From: Pirellulaceae bacterium
GTDB lineage: Bacteria; Planctomycetota; Planctomycetia; Pirellulales; Pirellulaceae
Length of the DNA: 64,000 bases
Direction: 5' to 3'
Assembly (NCBI GenBank): GCA_028280445.1
Contig: JANQLU010000145.1
Coordinates: 1-64,000, forward strand
Each line of letters starts with the position of its first letter. Position 1 is the first letter of the stretch. The notes beneath the pieces were generated by a model. That model was not told the origin of the DNA and ran no database searches. It saw only the letters and a list, made by a program, of their open reading frames with translations. Shown here piece by piece: positions 45,841 to 54,378 of this stretch. The position numbers and the translations under genes are program-made.

Positions 45841-46040
45841 TAGGTAGCATTGATTAAATCGGAAAGCTGTGAATTTGAGTTGAGCGGCGAGGCGCTCCAA
45901 CACCGCGCTGTAGTACTAGGTAGTGTTGATTAAATGTGAGCGGAAAGGCGCTAGCCGCCGGTGAGCCCTCAAATACCGGCGGCTAGCGCCTTGCCGCTCA
46001 CATTAAACTCACAGCTTTCCGAATTAATCAACGCTGCCTA
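45841..46040. repeat. Nested palindrome, family A, with a different outer inverted repeat
   Basis: Outer arms TAGGTAGCATTGATTAAATC and its near-complement ending at 46040 extend to about 36 bp per side (through GGAAAGCTGTGA). Inside are a partial repeat of the outer arm (45916-45935) and the inner family-A palindrome (45936-46002). It shows that the inner unit moves or was captured with different outer sequences. Confidence 0.85.
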
Positions 46041-46137
46041 GGATATTTGACCGTCTGACAACTTAGATCTATTTCACTGCAAAATCCCGTCTTGATTGAC
46101 AACACAGTTTTTGTATATCAGAAAAAGCAAAAATAAA

Positions 46138-46161
46138 CCGCCAGTGAAACTGCACTGGCGG
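46138..46161 (-). terminator. Intrinsic terminator
   Basis: Perfect 9-bp stem CCGCCAGTG / CACTGGCGG with a 6-base loop, followed on the minus strand by TTTATTTTTG. It lies 28 bp after the stop of the secreted-protein gene that ends at 46189. Confidence 0.8.
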
Positions 46162-46188
46162 CATCAAGACTAAGGTTTTGTAACAGCG

Positions 46189-46704
46189 TTAGTTGCTTCC
46201 GCCTGATCCGCCGGAACCACCTGAACCGCCGCCGCCGATTCCACCAGGCAAATGAATTTCACGGTCCACACCTTGCACACCGTTAACTCTTTGCACCGTG
46301 AAAATAACTGCTCCATTGGTGTCGCCATCGATGATCACTTTGTATTGGCCGCGCCCGTTAGGCTGAGTTCCAGGATACGTCCAACCACCTCCAGTTGCGC
46401 CGCCAGGACACGTAAAACTCTTGCTGCCAGCTCCACTGCCATTGAGGCTAACCGTTTTTACAGGAGACTCAAAAACCGGTGTTTGAGTACCAAAAATCTT
46501 CTGCACAGACTCAATCTTCACTGTGGCAGTACCGTTAACACCTCCATTTTTGATATCGATTTGGATATCGTCATTTTTGAGACCTTGTTTGCTTGTAGCT
46601 CCGTCAACAACGAAATTTGCGTCATCAAAATCTTGCGCCAATGTAATTGCCGGAGTCAGCGTAACCAAAATTAAAAAAGCCAATGCTTTTTTCGAAAGAA
46701 TCAT
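46189..46704 (-). CDS. Secreted protein with Gly/Ser-rich tail
   Basis: 171 aa. Signal peptide (KKALAFLILVTLTPAITLA). The body is beta-rich, with repeating Asn/Gly/Thr strands (VKIESVQKIFG, YKVIIDGDTNGAV). The C-terminus is a GGGGSGGSGGSGG tract. No PEP-CTERM motif. It has the same general architecture as the secreted protein at 48861, although sequence similarity is low. Function unknown. Confidence 0.75.
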   Translation of the reverse strand: MILSKKALAFLILVTLTPAITLAQDFDDANFVVDGATSKQGLKNDDIQIDIKNGGVNGTATVKIESVQKIFGTQTPVFESPVKTVSLNGSGAGSKSFTCPGGATGGGWTYPGTQPNGRGQYKVIIDGDTNGAVIFTVQRVNGVQGVDREIHLPGGIGGGGSGGSGGSGGSN

Positions 46705-46869
46705 GTTTTTTTGTTCCTATGGAATTGAAGTAAATGATGGGACAAGAGTGCTGGCCAGCGTTCCCAATAGTTGTTTACCTGCGGCGACGATTCGGAGACA
46801 CAAATTCTAGAAAAAAGACCAAAAACTTTTTGATGCAACAACCGTTTCTATTCGTCCAATTCGGTCATA

Positions 46870-47035
46870 TTCGCCGTTGTGCGAATCTTTGAATTTGAAA
46901 GAGAATACCCGCAAGCCTTTGTTTCAAAAAACCCGACTTGGCTGCCCTCACGACGGGTTACTTAATGCGCCTACAGAATGTGTAGCAGTTCCGTGCCCTC
47001 CTAATGTACAAACGTTACTGGCGCACAAGAACGTT
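46870..47035. repeat. Dispersed repeat B/D, copy 1 with hairpin
   Basis: A hairpin AACCCG...CGGGTT with loop arms (46929-46960) follows a conserved lead-in (GAATCTTTGAATTTGAAAGAG and CCTTTGTTTCAAAAAACC). Farther right is a second conserved block ending in GGCGCACAAGAACG. Both blocks recur around 50383-50575, and in part at 58455-58490, 58700-58745, 59550-59575 and 62688-62717. The whole gap 46705-47199 is otherwise non-coding. Confidence 0.7.
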
Positions 47036-47211
47036 AGGGAGCGCAGGACCAATCCCATGCTACTTCCTGGCCCAAAATTGCATGCAAGCTGCGTTGTGCT
47101 GTACAATCGTTGTTGCTTCATGATGTACAAACTCTACAGTCGATGCGATCAATCGATTTGAACGTTTGGCGATGACTGGAACTGTATTGATCAAAAATAG
47201 TGGTATCTGTG

Positions 47212-47967
47212 ATGGCGGAATTCGATTGTACCAGGTTTCGTGAAATCAGCATCAGTCAAGCCGGCTTGAGTAAGCTGCGGCTATCTCCCAAGGCCTACCC
47301 GTATGCCTTTTGGGTTTGGCAGATTCCCGATGTCCAACGACAAGGCGGCATGGTCGCTTTTCGTGGCGATTGCCGGAACGGGCCGGAAGGAATGCGAGAT
47401 GTCAAGGCCATCCACTGGTACATGGCGAAATTTATCCGAACGGTCGGAGGCATTGATGGTCTGGTAGTGCGAACCGACGAACTGTGGGGAGATTGGCACG
47501 AGCGTTTAACCTATCTGCCCGCGTCGATTCAGTGGCCTGAGACTTTTCGTGTACTTTATCAAGTCGCCCCGAATCGTTACGAGTGGGCGGTACAAGTTTG
47601 GGGTGAGGATCGCGTTCGGATTGAAGTCAACGATATCGTCTACGAGATGGATCAATACCTCAGTTCATTGCCTCCGTCGGAACGTGGCATCACGGTTCAA
47701 ACATTGGCGGACGGTTTGAATGTCGGATTGCCAACGGAACAGATCGACGAACTGATCACCACATCCGAGCAACCGATCGAATTGTATTTCACCTATCAAA
47801 AATCGTATCGCATGTTCTCAGAACGCCACATCACCGTGGAACGTCTAACTGGTAAATCCATTCGCGGGCTGGATCACAAGGACGGAAAGACCAAAAACTT
47901 CAGGATCGATAGTATTACCGAAGCGCGACATCAAGAAAAACCGTTTCACACCGGTCGCCCGCGATGA
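47212..47967 (+). CDS. Hypothetical protein with WYL-like C-terminus
   Basis: About 251 aa from the ATG at 47212 (a GTG at 47200 gives four extra residues). The first 150 residues include SISQAGLSKLRLSPKAYPYAFWVWQIPDV and are not recognised. The C-terminus, RLTGKSIRGLDHKDGKTKNFRIDSI, resembles the strand-turn-strand end of WYL-type regulatory domains (RG-x-D ... FR-x-D-x-I). Cytoplasmic, with no signal peptide. A ligand-sensing regulator without an obvious DNA-binding part is one possibility. Confidence 0.6.
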   Translation: MAEFDCTRFREISISQAGLSKLRLSPKAYPYAFWVWQIPDVQRQGGMVAFRGDCRNGPEGMRDVKAIHWYMAKFIRTVGGIDGLVVRTDELWGDWHERLTYLPASIQWPETFRVLYQVAPNRYEWAVQVWGEDRVRIEVNDIVYEMDQYLSSLPPSERGITVQTLADGLNVGLPTEQIDELITTSEQPIELYFTYQKSYRMFSERHITVERLTGKSIRGLDHKDGKTKNFRIDSITEARHQEKPFHTGRPR

Positions 47968-48080
47968 CAACGACTTGGTGATACCAGGAAAGACAAGATC
48001 ACTGAATTTTCAGGTTGAAACGAAACATCGCCGCATCGTTTCACTAAACAAATAACCCCAACTTGCAACTCTTTTTCAGT

Positions 48081-48102
48081 ACTCTGCGCTGATGCGCTAT
48101 TC
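48081..48102. repeat. Short dispersed repeat E, copy 2
   Basis: ACTCTGCGCTGATGCGCTATTC, related to the copies at 41265 and 55906. It lies 36 bp beyond the stop of the minus-strand zinc-ribbon membrane-protein gene and after the end of the plus-strand WYL-like gene. Confidence 0.65.
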
Positions 48103-48138
48103 AAACTCCCGGTATTCTGGAATTGAACAGTCTACTGG

Positions 48139-48576
48139 TTACTGATTCTTGTAAAATTCGCCGCCAAGCGAATTCGCGACAATTGTGCCAATGAAGGATT
48201 GCATCACAATTGCACCGATGGACAGTCCGGTGAATGTTGCAATTGCGATCGGCGTGATGTCCCTAATGAAATACCAGGAAACGAAAAACCCAAACAAACC
48301 ACCGGCAATTGCACCAATGATCGCTGAAATCGACGGCCATGCCTTCATAAATGGTGTAGCTATTTCTTTCATTCGATCACGATATGTTTTCAGGTTCTCA
48401 CCCGTATCAACCCAGCGAAAGTTGATCAGCCTATCCATTTTCATGCAGACAGCACAGAATGTTTGGTTACCAATCCTTGCAGGATTGCAGATCCCTGAAA
48501 AATCTTTGCCTTGAATAATAGTTTCTCCCTGACATTTTCTGTGTCGGTATGCTCTACCTTCTTCAAGTGTATACAT
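48139..48576 (-). CDS. Zinc-ribbon-like two-pass membrane protein
   Basis: 145 aa. The N-terminal 50 residues carry the metal-type pattern His12, Cys15, Cys30, Cys41, Cys44 (YRHRKCQG and FCAVCMK). Two hydrophobic segments follow (about 82-102, ISAIIGAIAGGLFGFFVSW, and 109-135, IAIATFTGLSIGAIVMQSF). A small zinc-binding domain facing the cytoplasm is likely. Partner unknown. Confidence 0.7.
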   Translation of the reverse strand: MYTLEEGRAYRHRKCQGETIIQGKDFSGICNPARIGNQTFCAVCMKMDRLINFRWVDTGENLKTYRDRMKEIATPFMKAWPSISAIIGAIAGGLFGFFVSWYFIRDITPIAIATFTGLSIGAIVMQSFIGTIVANSLGGEFYKNQ

Positions 48577-48860
48577 GCTGTTCGACGTGCCCCTTTCGAT
48601 TCCGACTTATACGATTCGATGCCAACTTTACGTTCGCCGATTTCGGCATCAGGATCTAATGTAGTTTCATTTCAAAGTCCGGAAAGTATGTCAAAACAAA
48701 TAACCTGCCCTCTAGTTTTGCGTTGGTGTACTGGGGAAGGAATTACGCTTGCGCAAATATGTAATCTTTCAATTTTTTCACAGACGCTTCTCGCAATGGG
48801 TATTAGGTCTTTGAAGCCGATGTCTGTTATTCGGCGCTAGAATTTAAGGAAGGGACAGAA

Positions 48861-49319
48861 ATGAAGAAAGCTCTTTTCAATTTAGTTTGTTTATTGGCCG
48901 TCGTAGTGGTCTCGTCGGCTTGTGCCAGCACTGCGAATGCGCAAGTGGGTGGTGGCGGTGGTTGGACAACCATCACGTTGAACGGCGGAAATAATTACAC
49001 CTGGACCGATAATTACGGTCCGCTTGTCGTCGGCGGCATTGGCGCTGCTATTGATGTAACGGCCATCGATATTGGCGGGTCACAAACATATACAGTTTCC
49101 GTTACAAAAATTCACAAAGACGCAGGTCACAATACGATCCAAACGGACACCGCGCAAGGGTTTACGTTAACCGTTGGGGACAAAACGGAATACATTCCTT
49201 TGAACGCTACCTCGAACAACCCGAATGCCAGGTACGTTTACTACGATATCGAAGTCACGACCAGCGCGATCAACGGAGACCAAAGGTTCAAATACAAGTA
49301 CACCCACTTCGTCTTTTAG
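48861..49319 (+). CDS. Secreted beta-rich protein
   Basis: 152 aa with a strong ribosome site (GGAAGGGACAG before ATG). Signal peptide (about residues 1-27, LVCLLAVVVVSSACASTANA). A GGGGG tract marks the mature start, then repeated strands (WTTITLNGGNNYTW, TYTVSVTKIHKDAG, YVYYDIEVT). No anchor at the C-terminus. Followed by a good terminator. Function unknown. Confidence 0.78.
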   Translation: MKKALFNLVCLLAVVVVSSACASTANAQVGGGGGWTTITLNGGNNYTWTDNYGPLVVGGIGAAIDVTAIDIGGSQTYTVSVTKIHKDAGHNTIQTDTAQGFTLTVGDKTEYIPLNATSNNPNARYVYYDIEVTTSAINGDQRFKYKYTHFVF

Positions 49320-49342
49320 TAATCTATTCGAGCCAGAAAACG

Positions 49343-49368
49343 GCCACCCTGAGATTTTTTAGGGTGGC
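49343..49368 (+). terminator. Intrinsic terminator
   Basis: Perfect 8-bp stem GCCACCCT / AGGGTGGC with a T-rich loop, 24 bp after the stop of the secreted-protein gene at 48861-49319. The downstream T-run is short. Confidence 0.65.
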
Positions 49369-49506
49369 ATTTCATTCAGGCTTCGGTTGCGGCTTGTTCC
49401 GTTCTGAAACCGGTTGTTATTTTTGATTGACTTGACTGAATTGTCTGCGATAATATCAGCCACCTAATCGTTTCTCCATCCACTTCTCCATTCTTGAGAT
49501 CCCGCC

Positions 49507-50073
49507 ATGAGACTTTTATCACTCGTATTCGCAACGTTAGTTTTCTCAACTATTCATCGCTCGGTTGAAGCAGATATTTCAATCACAGACTTCTCATTAA
49601 ACTCTGATTCCTTGAGTTTTCAATTCTCTGGAACGATGCCGAACACACCTCCGCCGCACGAATTATTTGGTATCGCATTCGCCAACAGAAATATTGAGGC
49701 TTCTCCTGGTTTTGCTTTAGGTCGTTATGAAGGTGCAGCAAACGCAACGTTTTCTGGATCGCAACTTTTGCGACAGAGTGGTCGGCCAGTTTCTACTGGC
49801 GATGAGTTTTTCGGCGATTATTTTTATGTCGCTTTCAATAGCGATCTGGCGCCTGGTGAAGTGCTTGAGGGTGAGATTTCTGCTGAATGGTCGGATCGCG
49901 TTTTTGACGTGTCTCAGATCGGCACAATTGACGTTTATTGGGGATACGATACAGGCTTGGTTGATTCTGGTACGTACTTGACATCTATCTTTGCCGTGCC
50001 AGAACCGAGTTGTTTTTGCATTTCGATTTTTCTAGGAATGGCACTCATCTTCAGACGCGCGACGCCAAAGTAA
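49507..50073 (+). CDS. PEP-CTERM sorting-domain protein
   Basis: 188 aa. N-terminal signal (about residues 1-22), a beta-rich body (ISITDFSLNSDSLSFQFSG), and the C-terminal VPEPSCFCISIFLGMALIF then RRATPK. The PEP motif, hydrophobic stretch and basic end are complete. Exported and probably exosortase-processed. Lone gene with no operon sign. Confidence 0.85.
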   Translation: MRLLSLVFATLVFSTIHRSVEADISITDFSLNSDSLSFQFSGTMPNTPPPHELFGIAFANRNIEASPGFALGRYEGAANATFSGSQLLRQSGRPVSTGDEFFGDYFYVAFNSDLAPGEVLEGEISAEWSDRVFDVSQIGTIDVYWGYDTGLVDSGTYLTSIFAVPEPSCFCISIFLGMALIFRRATPK

Positions 50074-50148
50074 CACATTGAATCGTTTCCTTGTCGTGGA
50101 AGACTCATCTACAATATTGTGTCTGCGCAAGATTCCTGGAGTGGACTA

Positions 50149-50244
50149 ATGCTCAGTGTGGAATTGATGACGATTTCTGCAGTCTTGTTTGGTATAGGCC
50201 TTATTGGTTTCGGAATCTGGATAAAAACAAAAGGCCCACCATAA
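50149..50244 (+). CDS. 31-aa single-pass membrane peptide
   Basis: ATG at 50149 with GGAGTGG 6-12 bases upstream. The peptide is mostly one hydrophobic segment (MTISAVLFGIGLIGFGIWI) ending KTKGPP. A perfect 12-bp terminator hairpin lies 62 bp after the stop. Small membrane proteins of this type are easy to miss; there is no homology evidence. Confidence 0.4.
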   Translation: MLSVELMTISAVLFGIGLIGFGIWIKTKGPP

Positions 50245-50306
50245 ACTATTGGGGAAGTTTGTCAAAAATCTCCTGGAAATTGGCAGCTCATTCTCAGCAC
50301 ACAAGA

Positions 50307-50337
50307 AAACCGCCAGCACAATCGCTGCTGGCGGTTT
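50307..50337. terminator. Bidirectional intrinsic terminator
   Basis: Perfect 12-bp stem AAACCGCCAGCA / TGCTGGCGGTTT with a 7-base loop. The A- and T-ends fit termination in either direction. It closes the plus-strand genes at 49507-50244. Confidence 0.8.
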
Positions 50338-50382
50338 AACGGGTTTCTGAGCGCATGCAGTATTCACTCTCAGTCAAAATCA

Positions 50383-50575
50383 CTGTGTGCAAATCTTTGG
50401 CTTTGAAAGAGAATATCTACACGCCTTTGTCTCAAAAAACCCGGCGTGACTGCTCTCACGACGGGTTACTTTATGCGCTAACTGGAAACAGGGAAACGTC
50501 AGCTGGGGAATTTTGCGCGTTGCGGAAAATTCCGTGCCCTGTCGATGTATGAATGCGACTGGCTTGCAAGAATTG
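50383..50575. repeat. Dispersed repeat B/D, copy 2
   Basis: Same lead-in as at 46870 (AAATCTTTGGCTTTGAAAGAG), the hairpin AACCCGGCGTGAC ... ACGGGTT at 50439-50468, TTTATGCGCT, and about 80 bp later the second block ending ATGCGACTGGCTTGCAAGAA. The gap 50338-50634 holds nothing else. Confidence 0.7.
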
Positions 50576-50634
50576 CAACTAGGACTCGCCGTCGGAGTCC
50601 CAATCGACTTTTGGTTTTTCCCTTCCAACCGTGC

Positions 50635-51042
50635 CTATCCTACGCAGGTTTCAATGATTTCTTCCCAAACATCTCCACAGCATTCTGCGATACAAGGAAG
50701 ATCTTCTGGGCCACCACAAACGACTATACAAACCCCACACATTGCCACAACCAATCCAATGATGCAAGCAAGTTGAGCAGGGGTGTAATCGAGACTTTCG
50801 GGCACGGAAAGGCCGGGAACATCTTCGCCTTCGGCCATTCGACGATAGCCGTCAGCGGCTTTGATAAATTCCTGAACTTTTTGCTGATACTCAGGCGTTA
50901 TCTTCGACGGCATTTTTCTCGAAGCTGATGCGGGCTTTGAGCCTTTGCACTTGCAACTGGTCTTTTGTTCCAGCCGTTGAATGCGTTGTCGCAATTCGCC
51001 AAGTTCTTTTCCGATTTCATCACCGCGTTGCCAGCAATTCAT
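50635..51042 (-). CDS. Cys-rich small protein with coiled-coil start
   Basis: 135 aa from the ATG at 51042; the frame is open 37 codons further up but that part has no protein character. Residues 8-25 are coiled-coil-like (DEIGKELGELRQRIQRLEQK), followed by CKCKGSK and a helical stretch to about 80. Near the C-terminus is a hydrophobic, cysteine-rich region (LACIIGLVVAMCGVCIVVCGG, then CIAECCGD). The VPESLDYTPAQLACIIGLV segment resembles a double-glycine-free bacteriocin-like or NHLP-type precursor tail, but that is speculative. It lies downstream of duplicate copy 2. Confidence 0.55.
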   Translation of the reverse strand: MNCWQRGDEIGKELGELRQRIQRLEQKTSCKCKGSKPASASRKMPSKITPEYQQKVQEFIKAADGYRRMAEGEDVPGLSVPESLDYTPAQLACIIGLVVAMCGVCIVVCGGPEDLPCIAECCGDVWEEIIETCVG

Positions 51043-51156
51043 GGTGGCATTCCCACCCACCAATACTTCACGACGCCATCCGCGAAAACTCTGCGCCTTG
51101 GTCGTTTCCTTCCCATTGTCGATGAACAATCCAAACTTACTCCGCCGGAGCAACCA

Positions 51157-51405
51157 TCATGGAAAGGGTCTGGACGTGATGTGCGAATCGACAAAACGGG
51201 TGCGCACCGAAATTTTCCAGCGATCATCATACACGAAGTAGGTAACTGAGAAATTCCATCCAGTTCCCGAAGGCTCCTCAAAGTAGAGGTCTTTTCGCAT
51301 GGTGTGTTTGATTTCCCTGGCTGGATTGATGTAACCGTTGAGGTCTTCAACGTGCACGTGAGTACCGGCGGGGATTTTGTATAGGAGGCGTTTGGGGTAG
51401 GACAT
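51157..51405 (-). CDS. 82-aa duplicated small protein, copy 2
   Basis: Paralogue of 42522-42764 (same PKRLLYKIPAGT, VEDLNGY, KDLYFEEP, GTGWNF and RWKISVRTR core), with a different C-terminal ten residues (ITSRPFP end). The upstream 110 bp also match. In both copies another minus-strand frame is open across the start, ending in a shared ILFTILSECP stretch. I take the PKRLLYK frame as real because the differences between copies are mostly silent in it. Confidence 0.65.
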   Translation of the reverse strand: MSYPKRLLYKIPAGTHVHVEDLNGYINPAREIKHTMRKDLYFEEPSGTGWNFSVTYFVYDDRWKISVRTRFVDSHITSRPFP

Positions 51406-51573
51406 TCACTCAAGATAGTGAACAGAATGCCACATATCAAATCGGTCCTACATTTTGTGGTGGGACCTAACGTGTCCCTGCATCCAATACCGTACTCCAA
51501 AATCGATTACGGAGGATTGAATGTACGTGATTGATGCTGACACAATAGCTGGAATCTGTTTTGTAAAATTTAT

Positions 51574-51945
51574 TTAGCCTGCGCTACTGGGTTCGACAAT
51601 CCACTTTGCTGCCTCGGCAAATGCTCTTCGAACTGGCCTAGTTTTTTTGCCAATCACATGTACGTGAGTAGGGTCGTCTGTGTCGTCTGAAAACGGCTCT
51701 ACTTTTTGGTTGAGCGCCAAAGCATCGCCGACAGTTATCGACACCATTCCATATCCAGGAAAATCACTCAATATTGCTTGTACAACTATACCTAAGCGCT
51801 CAGCAACTTCTGAATCGTGAGCCGAAAAGGCGTGGTACACTTGGTCTTGATTCTGAAAGGCCTGCGACTTAATTTTTGCAATGCCCTCGTTGTATTGCAC
51901 CCAATCTGGGCGAATCCTTCGCCAAAGAATTGTTGCTTCATCCAT
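51574..51945 (-). CDS. Third gene of a TIGR04255 operon
   Basis: 123 aa, soluble. Its C-terminal half, DDPTHVHVIGKKTRPVRRAFAEAAKW, resembles small unnamed proteins I associate with this type of operon. The N-terminal half (WRRIRPDWVQYNEGIAKIKSQAF) is helical. It starts 11 bp after the stop of the second gene. Function unknown. Confidence 0.7.
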   Translation of the reverse strand: MDEATILWRRIRPDWVQYNEGIAKIKSQAFQNQDQVYHAFSAHDSEVAERLGIVVQAILSDFPGYGMVSITVGDALALNQKVEPFSDDTDDPTHVHVIGKKTRPVRRAFAEAAKWIVEPSSAG

Positions 51946-51956
51946 AAGCTATTCCG

Positions 51957-52502
51957 CTAATTGTCATTTGACAAGAACTCGTACACTCTTGGTTCATCAA
52001 ACACATCCAAAATTGGCTTGGTGTACTCAATTAGTTCGTCTGTTTGAGTATTCAATAAAGAAACGGTCACATTTGAACGGTCAAAAATCTCGAATTCTAG
52101 CTCAATGTGCTCACTAACATACTCCAAGGAAACTCCACCGCTCGACATCGGGGCGGGCACAGGAATTAATTTGAACTCTTGGAAAATAAAACCTGCCAAC
52201 ATCGTTGCAAGTTCAATTGCCTTGAAGCTAACTTTTTTAGAGTTGTACGAATCCCATCCAGCAGGCATTTCAGAGTAGCCAACAATTTCGTTTTCAATTT
52301 CCTTGAATTTACCAAGCCCGCTTGAGTCGTCAGTCTCAATTGCAACTTGAACAATTCTTTCAAATGATCTAACAGCATCTTGGCTAACAACCGCTTCGCT
52401 AGTTGAAGCACTGGACTGACCATAGCTATAACACCAAGGAAGTGGTGTCCATCTTTTGCTTAGCGCGTGCGGTGCAGAGCTAGTTTTACGTCTAGTTTTC
52501 AT
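51957..52502 (-). CDS. Second gene of a TIGR04255 operon (WDxY protein)
   Basis: 181 aa from the ATG at 52502, which overlaps the first gene's end by 11 bp and has a GAGGTGGGG ribosome site; an upstream start inside the first gene is less likely. It contains MPAGWDSYNSKK and, later, SSGGVSLEYVSEHIELEFEI, matching the W-D-x-Y plus GG-x-x-LE-x pattern of small unnamed proteins in accessory operons. Soluble. Function unknown; its coupling to the TIGR04255 gene suggests a complex. Confidence 0.7.
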   Translation of the reverse strand: MKTRRKTSSAPHALSKRWTPLPWCYSYGQSSASTSEAVVSQDAVRSFERIVQVAIETDDSSGLGKFKEIENEIVGYSEMPAGWDSYNSKKVSFKAIELATMLAGFIFQEFKLIPVPAPMSSGGVSLEYVSEHIELEFEIFDRSNVTVSLLNTQTDELIEYTKPILDVFDEPRVYEFLSNDN

Positions 52503-53274
52503 GCAAACCCCACCTTTCTTGCGCAAATGAAGTTGTAGATTCAAGGAATTCTTCAACTATCATTCTACGAGCCTCGTCAAAGAAAAGATCTATTTCTGCC
52601 GCAGTTGCGTTCTGTCTCATTCGAACCGTATTTTCAAATACAAAAATTGGCTCGTTCGTTTCATTCAAAATTGCAGGGAATACAGATACTGCCATCCTAG
52701 AATTCGGAATTTCAGACCCTGCGAGCTGACGAATGCTACTATAGGAAAACGCAAACTCATCGAACTTCCCACCGGGCGAAAATCGGGTAAATACCTTCGC
52801 TGTATCGGCATCTCGAATTATATGGTTTATGTATGAGATTTCTACTTGTTCAACAATAGGACTTAGGCCAGTAACCTCACTAAGTGATTTACAAAAGGTG
52901 TCAAAGCATTCTTGAAACATGACTTTTGTGTTTGGATACTTCGGATAAGTACTAAAATCGGTGCCTCTCCGCCAATTAAGGTTGAATCGGTTTTTCTGAA
53001 TTTGAATCAACTGCTGATTGTCTCTCGACAAATACCAATAGCGAATAGACGGAATTTGCGCAGTTCGAAATCTGAGCTTTGGAATTGGCATTCCTGTCAA
53101 ATCTTCTAATTCACTTTCCAGCTCTTTGTGTTCTTCAATTCTCGGGAACTCATCCAAAAAAACTGACGCAGTTTGATTGATCAAATAGTTTGGAATACTC
53201 AAGTCTTGAAATACAACGCCAAGAGACACTTCTTGGAGTGGTGGATTCGTGAAGTCGGCTATTCTGTCAGTCAT
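52492..53274 (-). CDS. TIGR04255 family protein, first gene of operon
   Basis: 260 aa, the usual size. It has the family opening NPPLQEVSLGVVFQDL, then the middle RYWYLSRDNQQLIQIQKNRFNLNWR and FCKSLSEVTGLSPIVEQVEISYINHI segments, and the end EIDLFFDEARRMIVEEFLESTT. TIGR04255 proteins are sporadically distributed, have no proven function and often sit in accessory clusters. The three genes overlap or abut and form one operon (53274 to 51574). Confidence 0.85.
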   Translation of the reverse strand: MTDRIADFTNPPLQEVSLGVVFQDLSIPNYLINQTASVFLDEFPRIEEHKELESELEDLTGMPIPKLRFRTAQIPSIRYWYLSRDNQQLIQIQKNRFNLNWRRGTDFSTYPKYPNTKVMFQECFDTFCKSLSEVTGLSPIVEQVEISYINHIIRDADTAKVFTRFSPGGKFDEFAFSYSSIRQLAGSEIPNSRMAVSVFPAILNETNEPIFVFENTVRMRQNATAAEIDLFFDEARRMIVEEFLESTTSFAQERWGLHEN

Positions 53275-53463
53275 TCCTTAACCTTTCAGACACCAGCGGT
53301 CAGCTTATCTATTTTCACTGACTTTTCAAATAGGGACTGGAATTGCTTCCCCACTTATAATATTCAAAAGAACTAGCTTGCCCACTACCCGAATAAGTAA
53401 ACAACTAGCTTTTCGTTTCCTAGCATTGTCGGTGTTGATGACAGAGAAATCGCCAAAGTTGCT

Positions 53464-54378
53464 TCAAAAGACCTTTAATTTGTTCCCTAAATCTGGATTG
53501 ACACCTTCATAAAAATAAGGACTTACCAAGAAGTACAATTTGGGAAATCTGCTCCAATCTTGACGATCTTCCTTCCAGTTTTGTAGCGTTGGATTTGTAG
53601 CACGCTGGATTCTTTGCATGTTTACTTGCAGCAGATCTTCAATTCGGTTGTTGTAGTTGTGCTTGCCTAGGTATTTCAACAGAAAACACATATCCCATCG
53701 CTCGTATGCGAATCGACGTGCAGTTTTGAATTCTATCAGCGCAGTTTCTTGAGTTATTCTCTTGTTCAGCTTTTTTTCTACATCTTTGATTTCTTCAAAT
53801 GCCCCTTTGACTCCGCTTTTTTCGAGATTCGAAAGCAGGTTATTCAGCAACTCCAAATTTTTTCTGTCAGTAATTCTGTCAAGTTTCATCTTGGCGTTGT
53901 TCAGCTCGCGATTCAGCGCATTCAATGAATCTCTACTAGCAACGACCTCGTAGTTGAGTTGTTCAACGCCATTCGACTGTTCACCATATCTTTTCGAAAT
54001 TTCCTTGAGTTTGTCGCTTGTTGATTTTGATTCTCCCGAAAGTTTGCCGGCCTGGTCCAGAAGCATGCCGTATTTTTCACTCGATTTTGTCATTATGTTT
54101 TCTATTACTTTCTGGTAGGAGCTCGTCAATCCTTTGTTTGATTCGGCAACTTGCTTTGCTGCCATGCCTGGAAGAAAGAAAAACAAATAAACTATTGAGC
54201 CTACGACGGCAACAAAATTAACGACTCCGAATATTTTGGCGTACAATGAGAGTTCTTTTCTGACTGCATCCCTAACACTGAGGGTTTCAGCTGCGGAACT
54301 CTGTTTTAAAAGCGATTCAATCTGTTGCTGAAGTTTTGTGACTTCCAATTCAAGTTGATCTGCGTTCTTGTTGGACAT
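53464..54378 (-). CDS. Coiled-coil membrane protein
   Basis: 304 aa from the ATG at 54378, preceded by GGAG at a good distance; an ATG 4 codons upstream is also possible. A coiled coil (QLELEVTKLQQQIESLLKQ) precedes a membrane segment at about 48-70 (VVNFVAVVGSIVYLFFFLPGM). A second long coiled coil runs through about 85-190 (STSDKLKEISKRYG, LNALNRELNNAKMKLDRI). The end is a helical domain with EDRQDWSRFPKLYFLVSPYFYEG. Possibly a membrane sensor or tether. Family not recognised. Confidence 0.7.
   Translation of the reverse strand: MSNKNADQLELEVTKLQQQIESLLKQSSAAETLSVRDAVRKELSLYAKIFGVVNFVAVVGSIVYLFFFLPGMAAKQVAESNKGLTSSYQKVIENIMTKSSEKYGMLLDQAGKLSGESKSTSDKLKEISKRYGEQSNGVEQLNYEVVASRDSLNALNRELNNAKMKLDRITDRKNLELLNNLLSNLEKSGVKGAFEEIKDVEKKLNKRITQETALIEFKTARRFAYERWDMCFLLKYLGKHNYNNRIEDLLQVNMQRIQRATNPTLQNWKEDRQDWSRFPKLYFLVSPYFYEGVNPDLGNKLKVF

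Noticed and set aside
46877..47161. A 94-aa gene on the plus strand
   Set aside because: It is translation through the repeat B/D element, with low-complexity Cys/Pro content.
48511..48840. A 109-aa plus-strand gene
   Set aside because: It overlaps the zinc-ribbon gene's 5' end and its residues look like antisense and intergenic translation.
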